DNA of 64,000 nt from Actinomycetes bacterium (GCA_029782145.1 JAKOVH010000032.1:248001-312000); one strand, 5' to 3'; positions 14,818-25,658 are shown, counted from the first letter of the stretch. Translations and numbers: made by a program. The notes: generated from the sequence alone by a model not told the origin.

Positions 14818-16011
14818 GTGCCCGATGCAGTGATCGTCGACGTCGTGCGCACCGCGGGAGGCAAGCGCAACGGCTCGCTGTCGGGGTGGCACCCGGCCGA
14901 CCTGGCCGGCGAGGTGCTGGGGGAGCTGGTCGCCCGCAACGACCTCGACCCCGGGCTGGTCGAGGACGTCGTCATGGGGTGCGTCTCGCAGGTGGGCGCC
15001 CAGGGCCTCAACATCGGCCGCAATGCGGTGCTGGCCGCCGGCTTCCCCGAGAGCGTGCCGGCCACCACCGTCGACCGCCAGTGCGGCTCGTCCCAGCAGG
15101 CTGCCGCCTTCGCCGCCCAGGCCGTCATGGCCGGCGTCCACGACATCGTGATCGCCGCCGGCGTGGAGGTCATGAGCCTGGTGCCGATGGGCGCCTCGTT
15201 CGGCCAGGGCGTCGGCTTCCCGTTCGGCCCCCGCGTCGAGCAGCGCTACGCCGACGCGGGCGGCCTCATCCCCCAGGGCCTGTCGGCCGAGCTCATCGCC
15301 GAGCAGTGGAAGCTCAGCCGGGAGGAGCTCGACGAGTTCTCCGCCACGTCGCAGCAGCGAGCCGCGCGCGCCCGTGACGAGGGCCGCTTCGACCGAGAGC
15401 TGCTTCCCGTCGAGGCGAGGCGGCGCGACCGCGACACCGGTGAGGTGCTGGCCACCGACGGCGTCGTGCGGGCCGACGAGGGCATCCGCGACGGCACCAC
15501 GGCCGAGACGCTCGCCGCGTTGAAGCCGGCCTTCACCCCCGAAGGGGTCATCACGGCCGGCAACTCCTCGCAGATCACCGACGGCGCCTCCGCCGCGCTC
15601 ATCATGAGCGAGGCGGCGGCCGAGCGGCTCGGGCTCACGCCGCGGGCCCGGTTCCACGCCTTCGCCCTGGCCGGCGTCGACCCCCGGATCATGCTCACCG
15701 GGCCCATCCCGGCCACCCGCAAGGTGCTCGACCGGGCCGGGCTGGCCCTCGACCAGATCGACCTGGTGGAGATCAACGAGGCGTTCGCCCCCGTGGTGCT
15801 GGCGTGGGAGCGAGAGCTGCACCCGGACATGTCGAAGGTGAACGTGAACGGCGGGGCCATCGCCCTCGGCCATCCCCTCGGCGCCTCCGGCACCCGGCTG
15901 CTGGCCACGCTGCTGTGCGAGCTCGAGCGCACCGACGGCCGGTGGGGCCTGCAGACCATGTGCGAGGGCGGCGGCCTGGCCAACGCCACCGTGATCGAGC
16001 GACTGGGCTGA
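14818..16011 (+). CDS. Acetyl-CoA acetyltransferase (thiolase)
   Basis: 397 residues. The acylated catalytic cysteine lies in VDRQCGSSQQA (Cys about 89), followed by AGVEVMSLVPMG, the NEAFAPVVLAWE motif with catalytic His/Asn region, NVNGGAIALGHPLGASG and the C-terminal proton-shuttle cysteine in CEGGGLANATVIE. Thiolases cleave 3-ketoacyl-CoA (or condense two acetyl-CoA) in the cytoplasm. The GTG at 14818 is chosen because AGGAGG precedes it by about six bases and the protein then begins at the conserved PDAVIVDVVRTAGGKRNG. The form fits a degradative FadA-like role in beta-oxidation alongside the catabolic genes further right, but biosynthetic use cannot be excluded. Confidence 0.92.
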   Translation: MPDAVIVDVVRTAGGKRNGSLSGWHPADLAGEVLGELVARNDLDPGLVEDVVMGCVSQVGAQGLNIGRNAVLAAGFPESVPATTVDRQCGSSQQAAAFAAQAVMAGVHDIVIAAGVEVMSLVPMGASFGQGVGFPFGPRVEQRYADAGGLIPQGLSAELIAEQWKLSREELDEFSATSQQRAARARDEGRFDRELLPVEARRRDRDTGEVLATDGVVRADEGIRDGTTAETLAALKPAFTPEGVITAGNSSQITDGASAALIMSEAAAERLGLTPRARFHAFALAGVDPRIMLTGPIPATRKVLDRAGLALDQIDLVEINEAFAPVVLAWERELHPDMSKVNVNGGAIALGHPLGASGTRLLATLLCELERTDGRWGLQTMCEGGGLANATVIERLG

Positions 16012-16057
16012 TCCACCCCTACCCTGGGGTCGACCGCCGACCCTCGAGGACCACGTC

Positions 16058-16372
16058 GTGAAGCACCCGGTGATCAACGGCATCGTCGTGGCCGGCGCGG
16101 CTGCCGCGCTGGTGGCCGGCTTCAGCATCGTGCCGGTGGTGGTGGCGGCGCTGGCCGCGTGGCTCATCCTGCGCGTCGGCGTGCTCATGCTCGGGGGGAT
16201 CGCTCGTCCCATCCCCGAGCCGCCGCCGGCCGGGGAGCTGCGGAAGGTCAAGATCGCGTACCGCTGCGAGGTGTGCGGCGCCGAGGTGCGCATGACGGTG
16301 GCCCCCGACGAGGACCCCGACCCGCCCCGCCACTGCCAGGACGACATGACGCTGGTGACGCCCGTGGAGTGA
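16058..16372 (+). CDS. Small membrane protein with C-terminal zinc ribbon
   Basis: 104 residues from GTG. Residues 6-50 form one or two membrane helices (VVAGAAAALVAGFSIVPVVV, then ALAAWLILRVGVLMLGG), followed by a Pro-rich linker and a cytoplasmic ribbon YRCEVCGAEVRMT...RHCQDDM with a CxxC pair plus a later Cys/His, likely one zinc site. The ribbon resembles FmdB-type regulatory zinc ribbons. Function unknown. It follows the thiolase by 46 bases on the same strand. Confidence 0.75.
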   Translation: MKHPVINGIVVAGAAAALVAGFSIVPVVVAALAAWLILRVGVLMLGGIARPIPEPPPAGELRKVKIAYRCEVCGAEVRMTVAPDEDPDPPRHCQDDMTLVTPVE

Positions 16373-16411
16373 CCGGCCGGTCCTCCACAGCCTGGGGACG
16401 GTGTTGGGGAG

Positions 16412-16483
16412 AGTTACGTGCCTGTAACTTGACCTCCATCTGACGGCAAGGCGCGTCACCTCCATCTGACGGCAAGGCGTGTC
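16412..16483. repeat. Inverted repeat plus two tandem 26-bp repeats upstream of the duplicated-domain gene
   Basis: Within the 186-base gap, AGTTAC at 16412-16417 pairs with GTAACT at 16424-16429. Directly after it, a 26-base unit beginning ACCTCCATCTGACGGCAAGG occurs at 16432-16457 and 16458-16483 with one base different. A TTGACG hexamer follows at about 16487. The arrangement looks like a regulatory region for the gene at 16559; no coding frame explains it. Confidence 0.5.
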
Positions 16484-16558
16484 ACCGTTGACGCACACCC
16501 GGCGAAGGCGCACCGTGGACGGTGCGAGTGCCCGGAGGGCCGAACAGGAGGGGGGCCG

Positions 16559-17167
16559 ATGTTCATCCAGGTGATGGAGGGGAAGGTCCGCGACGTCGAG
16601 GGCCTGCGGGCCCAGATGGATCGGTGGCTCGAAGAGCTCATGCCGGGTGCCTCGGGGTACCTCGGCTCGACCGGAGGGGTCACCGACTCGGGCGACTGCA
16701 TCATGATCGCCCGGTTCGCGTCGGAGGCCGACGCCCGCCGCAACAGCGACCGGCCCGAGCAGGGCGCGTGGTGGGCCGAGACCGAGGCGTGCTTCGACGG
16801 GCCGGTGCGCTTCCACGAGACGACCGACGTGCACGTCATGCGCCACGGCGACCCGGACTCGGCCGGCTTCGTGCAGGTGATGGAGGGCCACGTCACCGAC
16901 CGGGAGGCGGCCCGCCAGATCGACGAGGAGTCCGACCACATGCTGGCCGAGGGCCGTCCCGACCTCCTCGAGGCGATCACGGCCTACTTCGACGACGGGG
17001 AGTACGCCGAGCTGGCCTACTTCAGCTCCGAGGACGCCGCCCGCCGAGGGGAGTCGACGGAGATCCCCGCCGAGTACGCCGACACCATCGCCCGGTGGCA
17101 GGCCACCATGCAGGTCGAGCGCTACCTCGACCTACGCGAGCCGTGGCTGGCCTCGGCGCCGGCCTGA
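16559..17167 (+). CDS. Duplicated alpha/beta-barrel (ABM-like) protein of unknown function
   Basis: 202 residues built from two copies of one domain: MFIQVMEGKVRD at the start recurs as GFVQVMEGHVTD at 103-114, and each half ends with an acidic aromatic segment (ARFASEADARR / AYFSSEDAARR). The spacing and beta-strand/helix pattern resemble the dimeric alpha-beta barrel fold of antibiotic-biosynthesis-monooxygenase-like proteins, fused head to tail so that one chain could make a pseudo-dimer. I cannot assign a reaction. ATG at 16559 follows CAGGAGGGGGG. The gene is convergent with crgA, 13 bases apart. Confidence 0.75.
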   Translation: MFIQVMEGKVRDVEGLRAQMDRWLEELMPGASGYLGSTGGVTDSGDCIMIARFASEADARRNSDRPEQGAWWAETEACFDGPVRFHETTDVHVMRHGDPDSAGFVQVMEGHVTDREAARQIDEESDHMLAEGRPDLLEAITAYFDDGEYAELAYFSSEDAARRGESTEIPAEYADTIARWQATMQVERYLDLREPWLASAPA

Positions 17168-17180
17168 CGGGGGCGGCGCC

Positions 17181-17501
17181 CTAGCGGTATTGCGTCGCGG
17201 TGACGATGCCGCCCAGGATCGACGCCAGGCCGGCGAGCAGCCACCAGTTGCTCGCCGCGCCCGGCAGCAGCAGGTCGACGTAGTGCAGGAAGATCACCAG
17301 CACACCGATCGCGATGAGCACCAGCATGAGCACCGGCACCCAGCGGGGGCTCTGCTTCTGGGCGCGCGGCACCGGGGGCGTGTAGCGGGTGGAGGCCTCC
17401 GGCGTGCGCGACGTGCCGGCGCGCCGTGGCGTGGGGCCGCCCTTCGGCGTGGCGCGGCCTCCGGTGCGGCGGGTCGGGGCGGGGCGCTTCTCGCTGGCCA
17501 T
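17181..17501 (-). CDS. crgA: Cell division protein CrgA
   Basis: 106 residues: a basic, Pro/Thr-rich cytoplasmic N-terminus, then the family signature TRYTPPVP...SPRWVPVLM and two membrane helices (about 54-73 and 86-102) separated by a short loop ending NWWLLAGL. CrgA is a small septal membrane protein of actinobacteria that recruits wall-synthesis enzymes such as PBPs and FtsQ-type proteins to the division site. Its neighbourhood (trpG, pknB, pbpA, SEDS, pstP, fhaB/A) is the same as in mycobacteria, which supports orthology. Confidence 0.93.
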   Translation of the reverse strand: MASEKRPAPTRRTGGRATPKGGPTPRRAGTSRTPEASTRYTPPVPRAQKQSPRWVPVLMLVLIAIGVLVIFLHYVDLLLPGAASNWWLLAGLASILGGIVTATQYR

Positions 17502-17575
17502 CGGCGCAGACAGTAGCGGTCGCCGGGCGAATCCCGGGAGGCACCCGAGCGGCCGGCCGCTAGGGTCGGCCGGCG

Positions 17576-18157
17576 ATGGCCGCTCGCATCCTCGTGCTCG
17601 ACAACTACGACTCGTTCGTGTTCAACCTGGTCCAGTACCTGGGCGAGCTGGGCGCCGAGCCGCTCGTGCACCGCAGCGACGCCCTGACCATCGACGAGAT
17701 CGAGCAGCTCGCCCCCGACGGGGTGCTGATCAGCCCCGGCCCGGGCCGCCCGGAGGACGCCGGGCTGTCGAACGAGGTGATCACCCGCTTCGCAGGTCGG
17801 GTGCCGGTGTTCGGCGTGTGCCTCGGGCACCAGTGCATCGGCCAGGTGTACGGCGGGGAGGTGGTGCGCGCCCCGCAGATCATGCACGGCAAGACCTCAC
17901 TGATCCACCACCGCGACACCGGCGTGTTCACCGGGCTGCCCGAGCCGTTGGAGGCCACCCGCTACCACTCGCTGGTGGTCGACCGGGCGTCGGTCCCTCC
18001 CGTGCTGGAGATCACCGCCGAGACCGACGACGGGCTGGTGATGGGCCTGCGCCATCGGCAGCTCGACGTGGAAGGCGTGCAGTTCCACCCCGAGTCGATC
18101 CTCACCGTGGGCGGCCACCAGCTGGTCGGCAACTTCCTGGCCCGCTGCGGCGGCTGA
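17576..18157 (+). CDS. trpG: Anthranilate/aminodeoxychorismate synthase glutamine amidotransferase (component II)
   Basis: A class-I glutamine amidotransferase of 193 residues, the right length for TrpG/PabA. It begins [22 protein letters not shown], has the oxyanion segment [12 protein letters not shown], the nucleophile Cys in [12 protein letters not shown] (about 82) and the catalytic His-Glu pair in [10 protein letters not shown] (about 170). It would release ammonia from glutamine for chorismate amination towards tryptophan or folate; the partner (TrpE or PabB) is not in the window. Its position beside pknB is conserved in actinobacteria. Divergent from crgA (74 bases) and convergent with pknB (12 bases). 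Confidence 0.92.
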   Translation: MAARILVLDNYDSFVFNLVQYLGELGAEPLVHRSDALTIDEIEQLAPDGVLISPGPGRPEDAGLSNEVITRFAGRVPVFGVCLGHQCIGQVYGGEVVRAPQIMHGKTSLIHHRDTGVFTGLPEPLEATRYHSLVVDRASVPPVLEITAETDDGLVMGLRHRQLDVEGVQFHPESILTVGGHQLVGNFLARCGG

Positions 18158-18169
18158 CCGCCGCCCCGG

Positions 18170-19981
18170 TCACGGGGCCTTGGTGGTCGACGAGCTCGAG
18201 CTCGGCTTGGTGGTGGTGGTCGTGCTGGTGGACGTCGTGGTGGTCGAGGTGGCCGGCGGCCCGGTGGACACGATCAAGGTGACGGTGGAGCCCTTGTCGA
18301 CCGACGTGCCCGCCGACGGCTCCGTGCCGATCACCTTGCCGTTGGCGACGCTCTGCGACGACTGGTAGGTGGTCGTGACCCGGAACCCGGCCTGGCCCAG
18401 CTGGTTGGAGGCGCTGGTCGGGTCCTGGCCGGTGAGCGACGGAATCTGCACCTGCGCCACGCCGGAGGACACCACGATCTGCACCACGGAGTTCTTCTGC
18501 ACACGCGTGCCGGCGGAGGGGTCCTGACGGATGACCGTGCCCTCCTTCACCGTGTCGCTCGGCTCCTGGACGACGTTGGGCACCAGGTTGTTGGTCTTCA
18601 GCAACGACTCCGCCGCCGACTGGGTGAGGGTCGTGACGCTCGGGACGTCGACCTCGCCCAGCCCGCCGCTCACGGTGAGGACCACCGTCGAGCCCTCGTC
18701 GGCCTTGGTGCCGGCCTTGGGGCTCTGGTCGAAGACCAGGCCGAGGGCCACCGTGTCGTTGGGCTGGGTGTTGACGGTGACCTTGAACCCGGCGTTGCGC
18801 AACGTGTTGGTGGCGTCGTCGACGTTGCTGTTGACGACGTTGGGCACCTCGACCCGGGGGGTGGCGGTGCCGAGGTTGCGCCCCACGAGGAACAAGATGG
18901 CGGCCACGAGCGCGAGCAGCACGACGAGGAGGGTGACGTAGAGCCCGGTGCGCCTGCGGGGCGGCTCACCGCCCGCGTAGGGCACCTGCCCGGTGGCCGG
19001 GGCGGCGCCGGCCACGCCCGCACCGGCACCGGCCATGGTGGCGGCCGCGGGCATGGCGACGGTGGCGTCGGCCATCGCGGCCGCGGCGGCTCCCCCGGCG
19101 GCGGCCACGCCGGCAGCGCCGAGGGCGCTCACCGGGTGGCCCTCGAGGAAGCGGCGCAGGTCGGCCCGCAGGTCCTCGGCCGACGGGTAGCGCAGCGCTG
19201 GTTCCTTCTGGAGCAGCTTCATGTCGATCGCCTCGAGCGCCGCCGGCACGTTGGCGTTGACCCGGCTGGGCGGGACCGGCTGCTCCTGCACGTGCTTGTA
19301 GGCGATGGCGACGGGCGACTCGCCGGCGAAGGGCGGCCGGGCCACGAGCATCTCGTAGAGCACGCAGCCGAGCGAGTACAGGTCGGAGCGGGGGTCGACC
19401 GGGTGGCCCTGGGCCTGCTCGGGCGAGAAGTACGTGGCCGTGCCCATGACGGCACCGGCCTGGGTGAGGTTCTGGGTGGCGTCGCTGGTGCTCGAGGCCT
19501 GGGCGATGCCGAAGTCGGCCACCTTCACCTGGCCCGACGCGGTGATGAGGATGTTGCCGGGCTTCACGTCGCGGTGGACCACGCCGTTGCGGTGGGCGAA
19601 GGCCAGGGCGGCGGCGACATCGGCGGTGATCTCGGCCGCCCGGTTGGGGTGCAGCGGGCCCTCGGTGCGGATGATCTCCGAGAGGGGGCGACCCTCGACG
19701 TACTCCATGACGATGAAGTAGGTGCCGTGCTGCTGGCCCCAGTCGTAGACCGCCACGATGTTCGGGTGGTTGAGCTTGGCCGCCGCGGTGGCCTCACGCC
19801 GGAAGCGCTCGACGAAGGCCTCGTCGCGGGCGTGCTCGGGGAACATCACCTTGACCGCGACGGGCCGGTCGAGGAGCAGGTCGCGCGCCAGGTAGACGTT
19901 GGCCATCCCGCCCTGGGCGAGCTTGCGGTGCAGCTCGTAGCGGTCGTTGAAGACGGTGGGGCCGGCGGGCTGGTCGGTCAT
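18170..19981 (-). CDS. pknB: PASTA-domain serine/threonine kinase PknB
   Basis: 603 residues. The kinase domain (about 14-280) has the Gly loop [12 protein letters not shown] (21-32), catalytic Lys in VAVKV (44), HRDVKPGN (136-143), DFG (156-158) and SPE (186-188), with a Thr-rich activation loop. An Ala-rich linker leads to a membrane helix at about 346-366 and three extracellular PASTA domains (about 376-440, 443-507 and 509-575), followed by a Ser/Thr/Lys tail. PASTA domains bind muropeptides or lipid II and steer the kinase to wall growth. Mycobacterial PknB has four PASTA domains and a pknA neighbour; here there are three and no second kinase. Likely substrates include FhaA/FhaB and wall enzymes. 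Confidence 0.95.
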   Translation of the reverse strand: MTDQPAGPTVFNDRYELHRKLAQGGMANVYLARDLLLDRPVAVKVMFPEHARDEAFVERFRREATAAAKLNHPNIVAVYDWGQQHGTYFIVMEYVEGRPLSEIIRTEGPLHPNRAAEITADVAAALAFAHRNGVVHRDVKPGNILITASGQVKVADFGIAQASSTSDATQNLTQAGAVMGTATYFSPEQAQGHPVDPRSDLYSLGCVLYEMLVARPPFAGESPVAIAYKHVQEQPVPPSRVNANVPAALEAIDMKLLQKEPALRYPSAEDLRADLRRFLEGHPVSALGAAGVAAAGGAAAAAMADATVAMPAAATMAGAGAGVAGAAPATGQVPYAGGEPPRRRTGLYVTLLVVLLALVAAILFLVGRNLGTATPRVEVPNVVNSNVDDATNTLRNAGFKVTVNTQPNDTVALGLVFDQSPKAGTKADEGSTVVLTVSGGLGEVDVPSVTTLTQSAAESLLKTNNLVPNVVQEPSDTVKEGTVIRQDPSAGTRVQKNSVVQIVVSSGVAQVQIPSLTGQDPTSASNQLGQAGFRVTTTYQSSQSVANGKVIGTEPSAGTSVDKGSTVTLIVSTGPPATSTTTTSTSTTTTTKPSSSSSTTKAP

Positions 19982-20027
19982 ACCGGGCCAACACTACTGA
20001 GCCGACCTCGCCGGGCCGGGCCGGGCG

Positions 20028-21512
20028 TCACCCGCCGGCCTGCACGGAGAGGACCTTCTCCATCACCGCCTTGGCGATGGGAGCGGCCACCCGCCCACCG
20101 GTGGCCTCGCTGCCGCCGGACTGGTTCAGCACCACCACCGCGACGGCGACGGTGGGCGCCTGGCCCGGCGGCCCGGCGAAGCCGATGATCCAGGTGTGGC
20201 TGCGGGGCGGCTCGGTGCCGAGCTGGGCGGTGCCCGTCTTGCCGCCGACCTCGTAGCCGGGGATCCGCAGCCCGGTGGCGGTGCCCCGCTCGGCGACGTT
20301 GATCATGTCGGCGTGCATGGTGGCCGCGTGCTCCGGTGACATCGGCGTCAGCCACTTCTCGCCGGTGTAGGGCCCCTCGACGAGGTCGCCCTGGGTGTCG
20401 CGGATGTCGTGGACCACGCGCGGCTTCATCACGGTGCCGCCGTTGGCGACGCCTGCGGCCACCAGCGCCATCTGCAACGGGGTCGCCTGCACGTCGTTCT
20501 GGCCGATCGAGGCCTGGGCCAGCTTGGGCGGGTTGGAGCCGACGTCGGTCGGGAACGCCGACTTGGCGGGGTCGGGGAGGTCGATCGGGGCCGCCGAGTT
20601 GAAGCCCCACGACTGGGCGCCGTTCAGCATGTCGGACGGCCCGATGGTCTCCGTGCCCATCTGGGCGAACGCCGAGTTGCACGAGATCCGCAGGATCTCC
20701 GGCAGCGGACCGCCGCACGTCTCGCCGCCGAAGTTGCTGATGGCCTTGGTGGTCTGCGGCGGCAGGTAGCTGGTGGCGCGGGGGTAGACCGGCTCGGAGT
20801 CGGTGACCTTGCCGGTCTGCAGGCCGACGCTGCCGGTGACGACCTTGAACGTCGAGCCCGGGAAGTAGCGGTCCTGGTACTGGTGGGCCCGCATGGGCCG
20901 GCTCGGCGAGGCGTTGTACATCGTCCACGCCGCCTCGGCCGCCTGCTGGTCGGTGGTGCTGATCAGGTTCGGGTCGAAGGAGGGGTAGCTCCAGAAGGCG
21001 AGCAGCTCGCCGGTGCGGGGGTCGAGGGCCACCACGGAGCCCTCCCGCTCGCCGAGCTGGTCGCGGGCGACCTGCTGGACGTCCTTGCGCAGCGACACGG
21101 TGAGGTTGCCGACGTTCTCCCGGGCGACGAGCAGGTCGCCGAAGCCACGGACCTGCTGCTCGAAGGTGGAGCCGGAGAGCTCGTCGCTGTACTGGCGCTC
21201 GAGGCCGGTGGAGCCGTACCGGAACGAGAAGAAGCCGGTGGCCTGGGCGAACAGGTCGCCCTCGGGGTACTGGCGGACCCGGTCGAACTCCGAGGCGGGA
21301 TCGGGGTTGGGCACGCTCTGGGCCAGCACGGCGCCGTCGGCGGTGGAGATCGAGCCCCGGGGCCGGTTGAAGTCGCGCCGGACCTGGGCGGTGTTGAGCG
21401 GGTTGTCGTCGAGGCTCGCCTTGTCGACGACCTGGATCCAGTTGAGCTTCACGAACAGCGCCAGGTACAGCACCACGATGGCGACGCCGAGGCGGCGGAT
21501 GCTGCGGTTCAC
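20028..21512 (-). CDS. pbpA: Class B penicillin-binding protein PbpA
   Basis: 494 residues from a GTG that overlaps the SEDS stop (GTGA). One N-terminal membrane helix (about 8-27) anchors a periplasmic protein with a dimerisation domain and a transpeptidase domain showing the three active-site motifs: STFK (Ser about 220), SCN (277-279) and KTGTAQ (425-430). It cross-links peptidoglycan peptides, working with the polymerase encoded just upstream. The longer in-frame extension upstream lies over the SEDS gene and is an artefact. The order SEDS-pbpA-pknB is conserved in actinobacteria. Confidence 0.95.
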   Translation of the reverse strand: MNRSIRRLGVAIVVLYLALFVKLNWIQVVDKASLDDNPLNTAQVRRDFNRPRGSISTADGAVLAQSVPNPDPASEFDRVRQYPEGDLFAQATGFFSFRYGSTGLERQYSDELSGSTFEQQVRGFGDLLVARENVGNLTVSLRKDVQQVARDQLGEREGSVVALDPRTGELLAFWSYPSFDPNLISTTDQQAAEAAWTMYNASPSRPMRAHQYQDRYFPGSTFKVVTGSVGLQTGKVTDSEPVYPRATSYLPPQTTKAISNFGGETCGGPLPEILRISCNSAFAQMGTETIGPSDMLNGAQSWGFNSAAPIDLPDPAKSAFPTDVGSNPPKLAQASIGQNDVQATPLQMALVAAGVANGGTVMKPRVVHDIRDTQGDLVEGPYTGEKWLTPMSPEHAATMHADMINVAERGTATGLRIPGYEVGGKTGTAQLGTEPPRSHTWIIGFAGPPGQAPTVAVAVVVLNQSGGSEATGGRVAAPIAKAVMEKVLSVQAGG

Positions 21513-22822
21513 GCGGCCACCACCGCGCTGGCGCCCGCCTTGACCGGGCCGCGCTGGGTCTGGTCGCTGAGCCTGAGCAGGAGGGCCAGCAGCACGTAGT
21601 TCACGACCAGCGAGGAGCCGCCGTAGGACACGAAGGGCAGCGTGACGCCGGTGAGGGGCAGCAGCCGGATCACGCCCGCGATGATGATGAACGCCTGGAG
21701 GCCCAGCAGCAGGGTGAGGCCGGTGGCCAGCAGCTTGTCGAAGGCGTGGTCGGCTCGGGAGGCGATGCGCAGGCCGGAGCCCACCATCAGCAGGTAGGCC
21801 ATGATCACCAGGGCACCGCCGAGCAGGCCGAGCTCCTCGGCGATCACCGCGAAGATGAAGTCGTTCTCGCTGGCCGGGATGCGCACGTCGCCCCCGAGGC
21901 CGAGGCCGGTGCCGCTCACCCCGCCGAAGGCCATGGCGAACAGGCCCTGCACGATCTGGTACCCGCTCCCGCTCGGGTCCTTCCACGGGTCGAGCCAGAT
22001 GTCGACGCGCTCCTGCACGTGGCCGAACGACTTCCATGCGAACCACGCCCCGGCGGCGAACAGGCCACCGCCCAGCACCAGGAACGACGTGCGGTCGGTG
22101 GCGACCCAGATCATCACCACGAACAACGCGAAGAACAGCAGCGAGGAGCCCAGGTCCTTCTGGTACACCATCACCACCAAGGTGACGGCCCAGGCGATGA
22201 CGACCGGTCCGAGGTACTTGGGGTCGGGCAGCCGGAGGGGCCCCACCTTCCACACGCTCGTGGCGATCAGCTCGCGCTGGTCGGCCAGGTAGGCGGCGAA
22301 GAAGATCGCCAGCACCACCTTGGCGATCTCGCCGGGCTGGAAGTTGATCGGCCCGATGCCCACCCAGATGCGGCTGCCGTTGATGGTCTTGCCGATGCCC
22401 GGCAGCAGCGGCAGCAGGAGCAGGGCGATGCCGAGGAACCCGAACGTGTAGCGGTAGCGGGTGAGGTCCCGTGGCCGCTTGACCAGCCAGAGGGTGCCGA
22501 CGAACGCCACCACCCCGACCGCGGTCCAGCTGGCCTGGGCGGCGGCGAGGCTCTCGTCGAGCCCGGCGATCACGACGTAGCCGAGACCGTTCAGCAGCGC
22601 GGCCATGGGCAACAAGATGGGGTCGGACTCGGGAGCCAGGCGGCGCACGGCCACGTGGGCACCGAGCAGCAGCCCCAGCACGATGACGAGGAACGGGATG
22701 ATGTTCGCCGGGATGCGGGCCTCCGAGCCGAGGCTCGCCAGCACGTAGGCGCCGGCGGTGATGATGACCACCATCAGCATGAGCCCGAGCTCGGTGTTGC
22801 GCCGGTGTGACACCGCCCCCAC
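21509..22822 (-). CDS. rodA: SEDS-family peptidoglycan glycosyltransferase (FtsW/RodA)
   Basis: 437 residues with about ten to twelve membrane helices. SEDS landmarks include KTINGSRIWVGIGPINFQPGE (catalytic periplasmic loop region with essential Asp/Glu residues nearby), VYQKDLGSSLLFFALF and the final GVTLPFVSYGGSSLVVNYVLLALLLRL. These proteins polymerise lipid II into glycan strands and pair with class B PBPs; pbpA directly follows with a GTGA overlap. The GTG at 22822 abuts the pstP stop; a GTG three codons later (MSHRRNTE) is an equally good start. The position matches RodA of mycobacteria; FtsW is the alternative. Confidence 0.93.
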   Translation of the reverse strand: MGAVSHRRNTELGLMLMVVIITAGAYVLASLGSEARIPANIIPFLVIVLGLLLGAHVAVRRLAPESDPILLPMAALLNGLGYVVIAGLDESLAAAQASWTAVGVVAFVGTLWLVKRPRDLTRYRYTFGFLGIALLLLPLLPGIGKTINGSRIWVGIGPINFQPGEIAKVVLAIFFAAYLADQRELIATSVWKVGPLRLPDPKYLGPVVIAWAVTLVVMVYQKDLGSSLLFFALFVVMIWVATDRTSFLVLGGGLFAAGAWFAWKSFGHVQERVDIWLDPWKDPSGSGYQIVQGLFAMAFGGVSGTGLGLGGDVRIPASENDFIFAVIAEELGLLGGALVIMAYLLMVGSGLRIASRADHAFDKLLATGLTLLLGLQAFIIIAGVIRLLPLTGVTLPFVSYGGSSLVVNYVLLALLLRLSDQTQRGPVKAGASAVVAA

Positions 22823-24141
<1,319 letters not shown>

Positions 24142-24145
<4 letters not shown>

Positions 24146-24621
24146 CGCAGCTCCATCACGGTGTTGCCGATCTGGAGCCGGTCACCGCGCTGGAGGACCA
24201 TCGGGCCCGACACCTTGTGCCGGTTGAGCCACGTGCCGTTGGTGGAGCCCAGGTCCTCGACGAGCCACTGGCCGTCGCGGAGGAACACCCGGGCGTGGAT
24301 CTGCGAGGCGTAGGTGTCGTCGAGGGTGATCTGGCAACCCGCCGCCCGGCCGATGGAGGCCTCGTTGTCGAGCTGGTAGCCGCGGCCGGCGAGGGCTGCG
24401 GGCTCGACGACGACCAGCTGGGGCCGCGCCTTGGCCGCCTTGGCCTGGGCCTTGCGCTCGCGTCGCCCGGCCGGCGCGGCGGCCCCGGCGGCGACCGCCG
24501 ACCCGACCACGGGGCTCGGCGTGCGCAGCTCGGCCCACACGGCGCGCACCACGCGGAAGAAGAACAGGTACAGCAGCGCCAGCAGGCACAGCTTGAGCAC
24601 GAACAGCAGCTGGTCGGACAC
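24142..24621 (-). CDS. fhaB: Membrane-anchored FHA-domain protein FhaB (FipA)
   Basis: 159 residues from GTG. An N-terminal membrane helix (about 5-25, LLFVLKLCLLALLYLFFFRVV) is followed by an Ala/Arg/Lys linker and a forkhead-associated domain with the phosphothreonine-binding signature IGRAAGCQITLDD...SQIHARV...DLGSTNGTWLN. The length matches the mycobacterial protein of about 155 residues, which bridges FtsZ and FtsQ/SEDS proteins and is a PknB/PstP partner. It lies 7 bases after fhaA and overlaps pstP. Confidence 0.92.
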
Positions 24622-24628
24622 GTGGCCC

Positions 24629-25288
24629 CTACGACGCCTGGAACGTGAGGCGGATGTTCCCGAAGCCCAGCTCGTCGCCGTCGCGCAGGTCGCGCTCGCT
24701 GACGCGCACGCCGTTGACCCGGCTGCCGTTGGTCGAGCCCAGGTCGACGAGCACGAAGCCGTCGCCCTTGGGGTGGATCTCGGCGTGGCGGCGGCTGACG
24801 TTGGGGTCGACGAGGGTGATGTCGCACTCGGGCAAGCGGCCGATGACCACCACGTGCTCGCGCAGCACGTAGCGCTCGCCCGACGGCAGCAGCAGCGAAC
24901 CGGCGCCGCTCCCACCGGGGCCCTCCTTGAACCGGGCCTCGATGGAGAAGGTGCCCGTGCGCTGGGACGGCTCGATCACCAGCTCGGCGTCGACGGGTCC
25001 GAGGAAGCTGTAGCCCTCGTCGCGGGCGTGCTCGCGGGCGGCGTCGCACAGCTCACGGGCGAGGGTGTCGGCGATGTCGACGAAGGCGTCGTGGTCGTCG
25101 GGGGAGATGGAGACGGTGAAGGAGTTGGGTGCGACCGTGCGACCCCGCACGTCGACCGTGCGCTGGTCGTCCATCTCGCGGGTCAGGCGCCGACCGATCT
25201 CGATGGGCCGCACGCCGCTCTTGAACACGCGGGAGAAGACACCCTCCACCGCGTGCTCGAGCCGTCGTTCGAAGCCCTTGAGTCCCAC
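24629..25288 (-). CDS. fhaA: FhaA-like protein: DUF3662 plus FHA domain, short form
   Basis: 219 residues from the GTG at 25288. The N-terminal domain (GLKGFERRLEHAVEGVFSRVFKSGVRPIEIGRRLTREMD) is DUF3662, unique to FhaA; the C-terminal FHA domain (about 128-219) has VIGRLPECDITLVDPNVSRRHAEI and DLGSTNGSRVNG. Mycobacterial FhaA is about 527 residues with a long disordered linker; here the linker is reduced to a short Gly-rich stretch (KEGPGGSGAG). FhaA binds phosphorylated PknB targets such as MviN/MurJ. An in-frame extension to 25486 reads antisense through tRNA-Leu and is spurious. Confidence 0.9.
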   Translation of the reverse strand: MGLKGFERRLEHAVEGVFSRVFKSGVRPIEIGRRLTREMDDQRTVDVRGRTVAPNSFTVSISPDDHDAFVDIADTLARELCDAAREHARDEGYSFLGPVDAELVIEPSQRTGTFSIEARFKEGPGGSGAGSLLLPSGERYVLREHVVVIGRLPECDITLVDPNVSRRHAEIHPKGDGFVLVDLGSTNGSRVNGVRVSERDLRDGDELGFGNIRLTFQAS

Positions 25289-25401
25289 GCCGCCAAACGT
25301 TACCCACCCCGCATCGCCGGTCGACGCCTCCCCCTCCGGCCCCAAGCGAGGCACGGGTTCGTGGCGTGCCGACGGACGCTGTACGCTCTCCAGGCTCACT
25401 C

Positions 25402-25485
<84 letters not shown>

Positions 25486-25560
25486 CGACGAGGTCCTCAG
25501 GTAGCTGGGTGCCTCAGGGCATCTGTCATGGCCGGCGTTCAGAGACGCGCCGCGATGCCC

Positions 25561-25611
25561 GTTCTGGTGGAGGTCTGCCCCCGGATTCGGTGGCTGATCC
25601 TCCACCAGAAC
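25561..25611. repeat. 51-base palindromic element, copy B (degenerate)
   Basis: The outer 13 bases GTTCTGGTGGAGG pair perfectly with CCTCCACCAGAAC, while the inner stem has several mismatches around a GATT loop. It lies 76 bases after tRNA-Leu and 48 before the stop of the convergent SnoaL-like gene. Length is identical to copies A and C (51 bases). The decayed interior with preserved ends suggests an older copy. Confidence 0.85.
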
Positions 25612-25658
25612 GACGAGAAGCGTGGCCCTCTGGCGCTTGATCCGAAGGCCGAGGGGGG

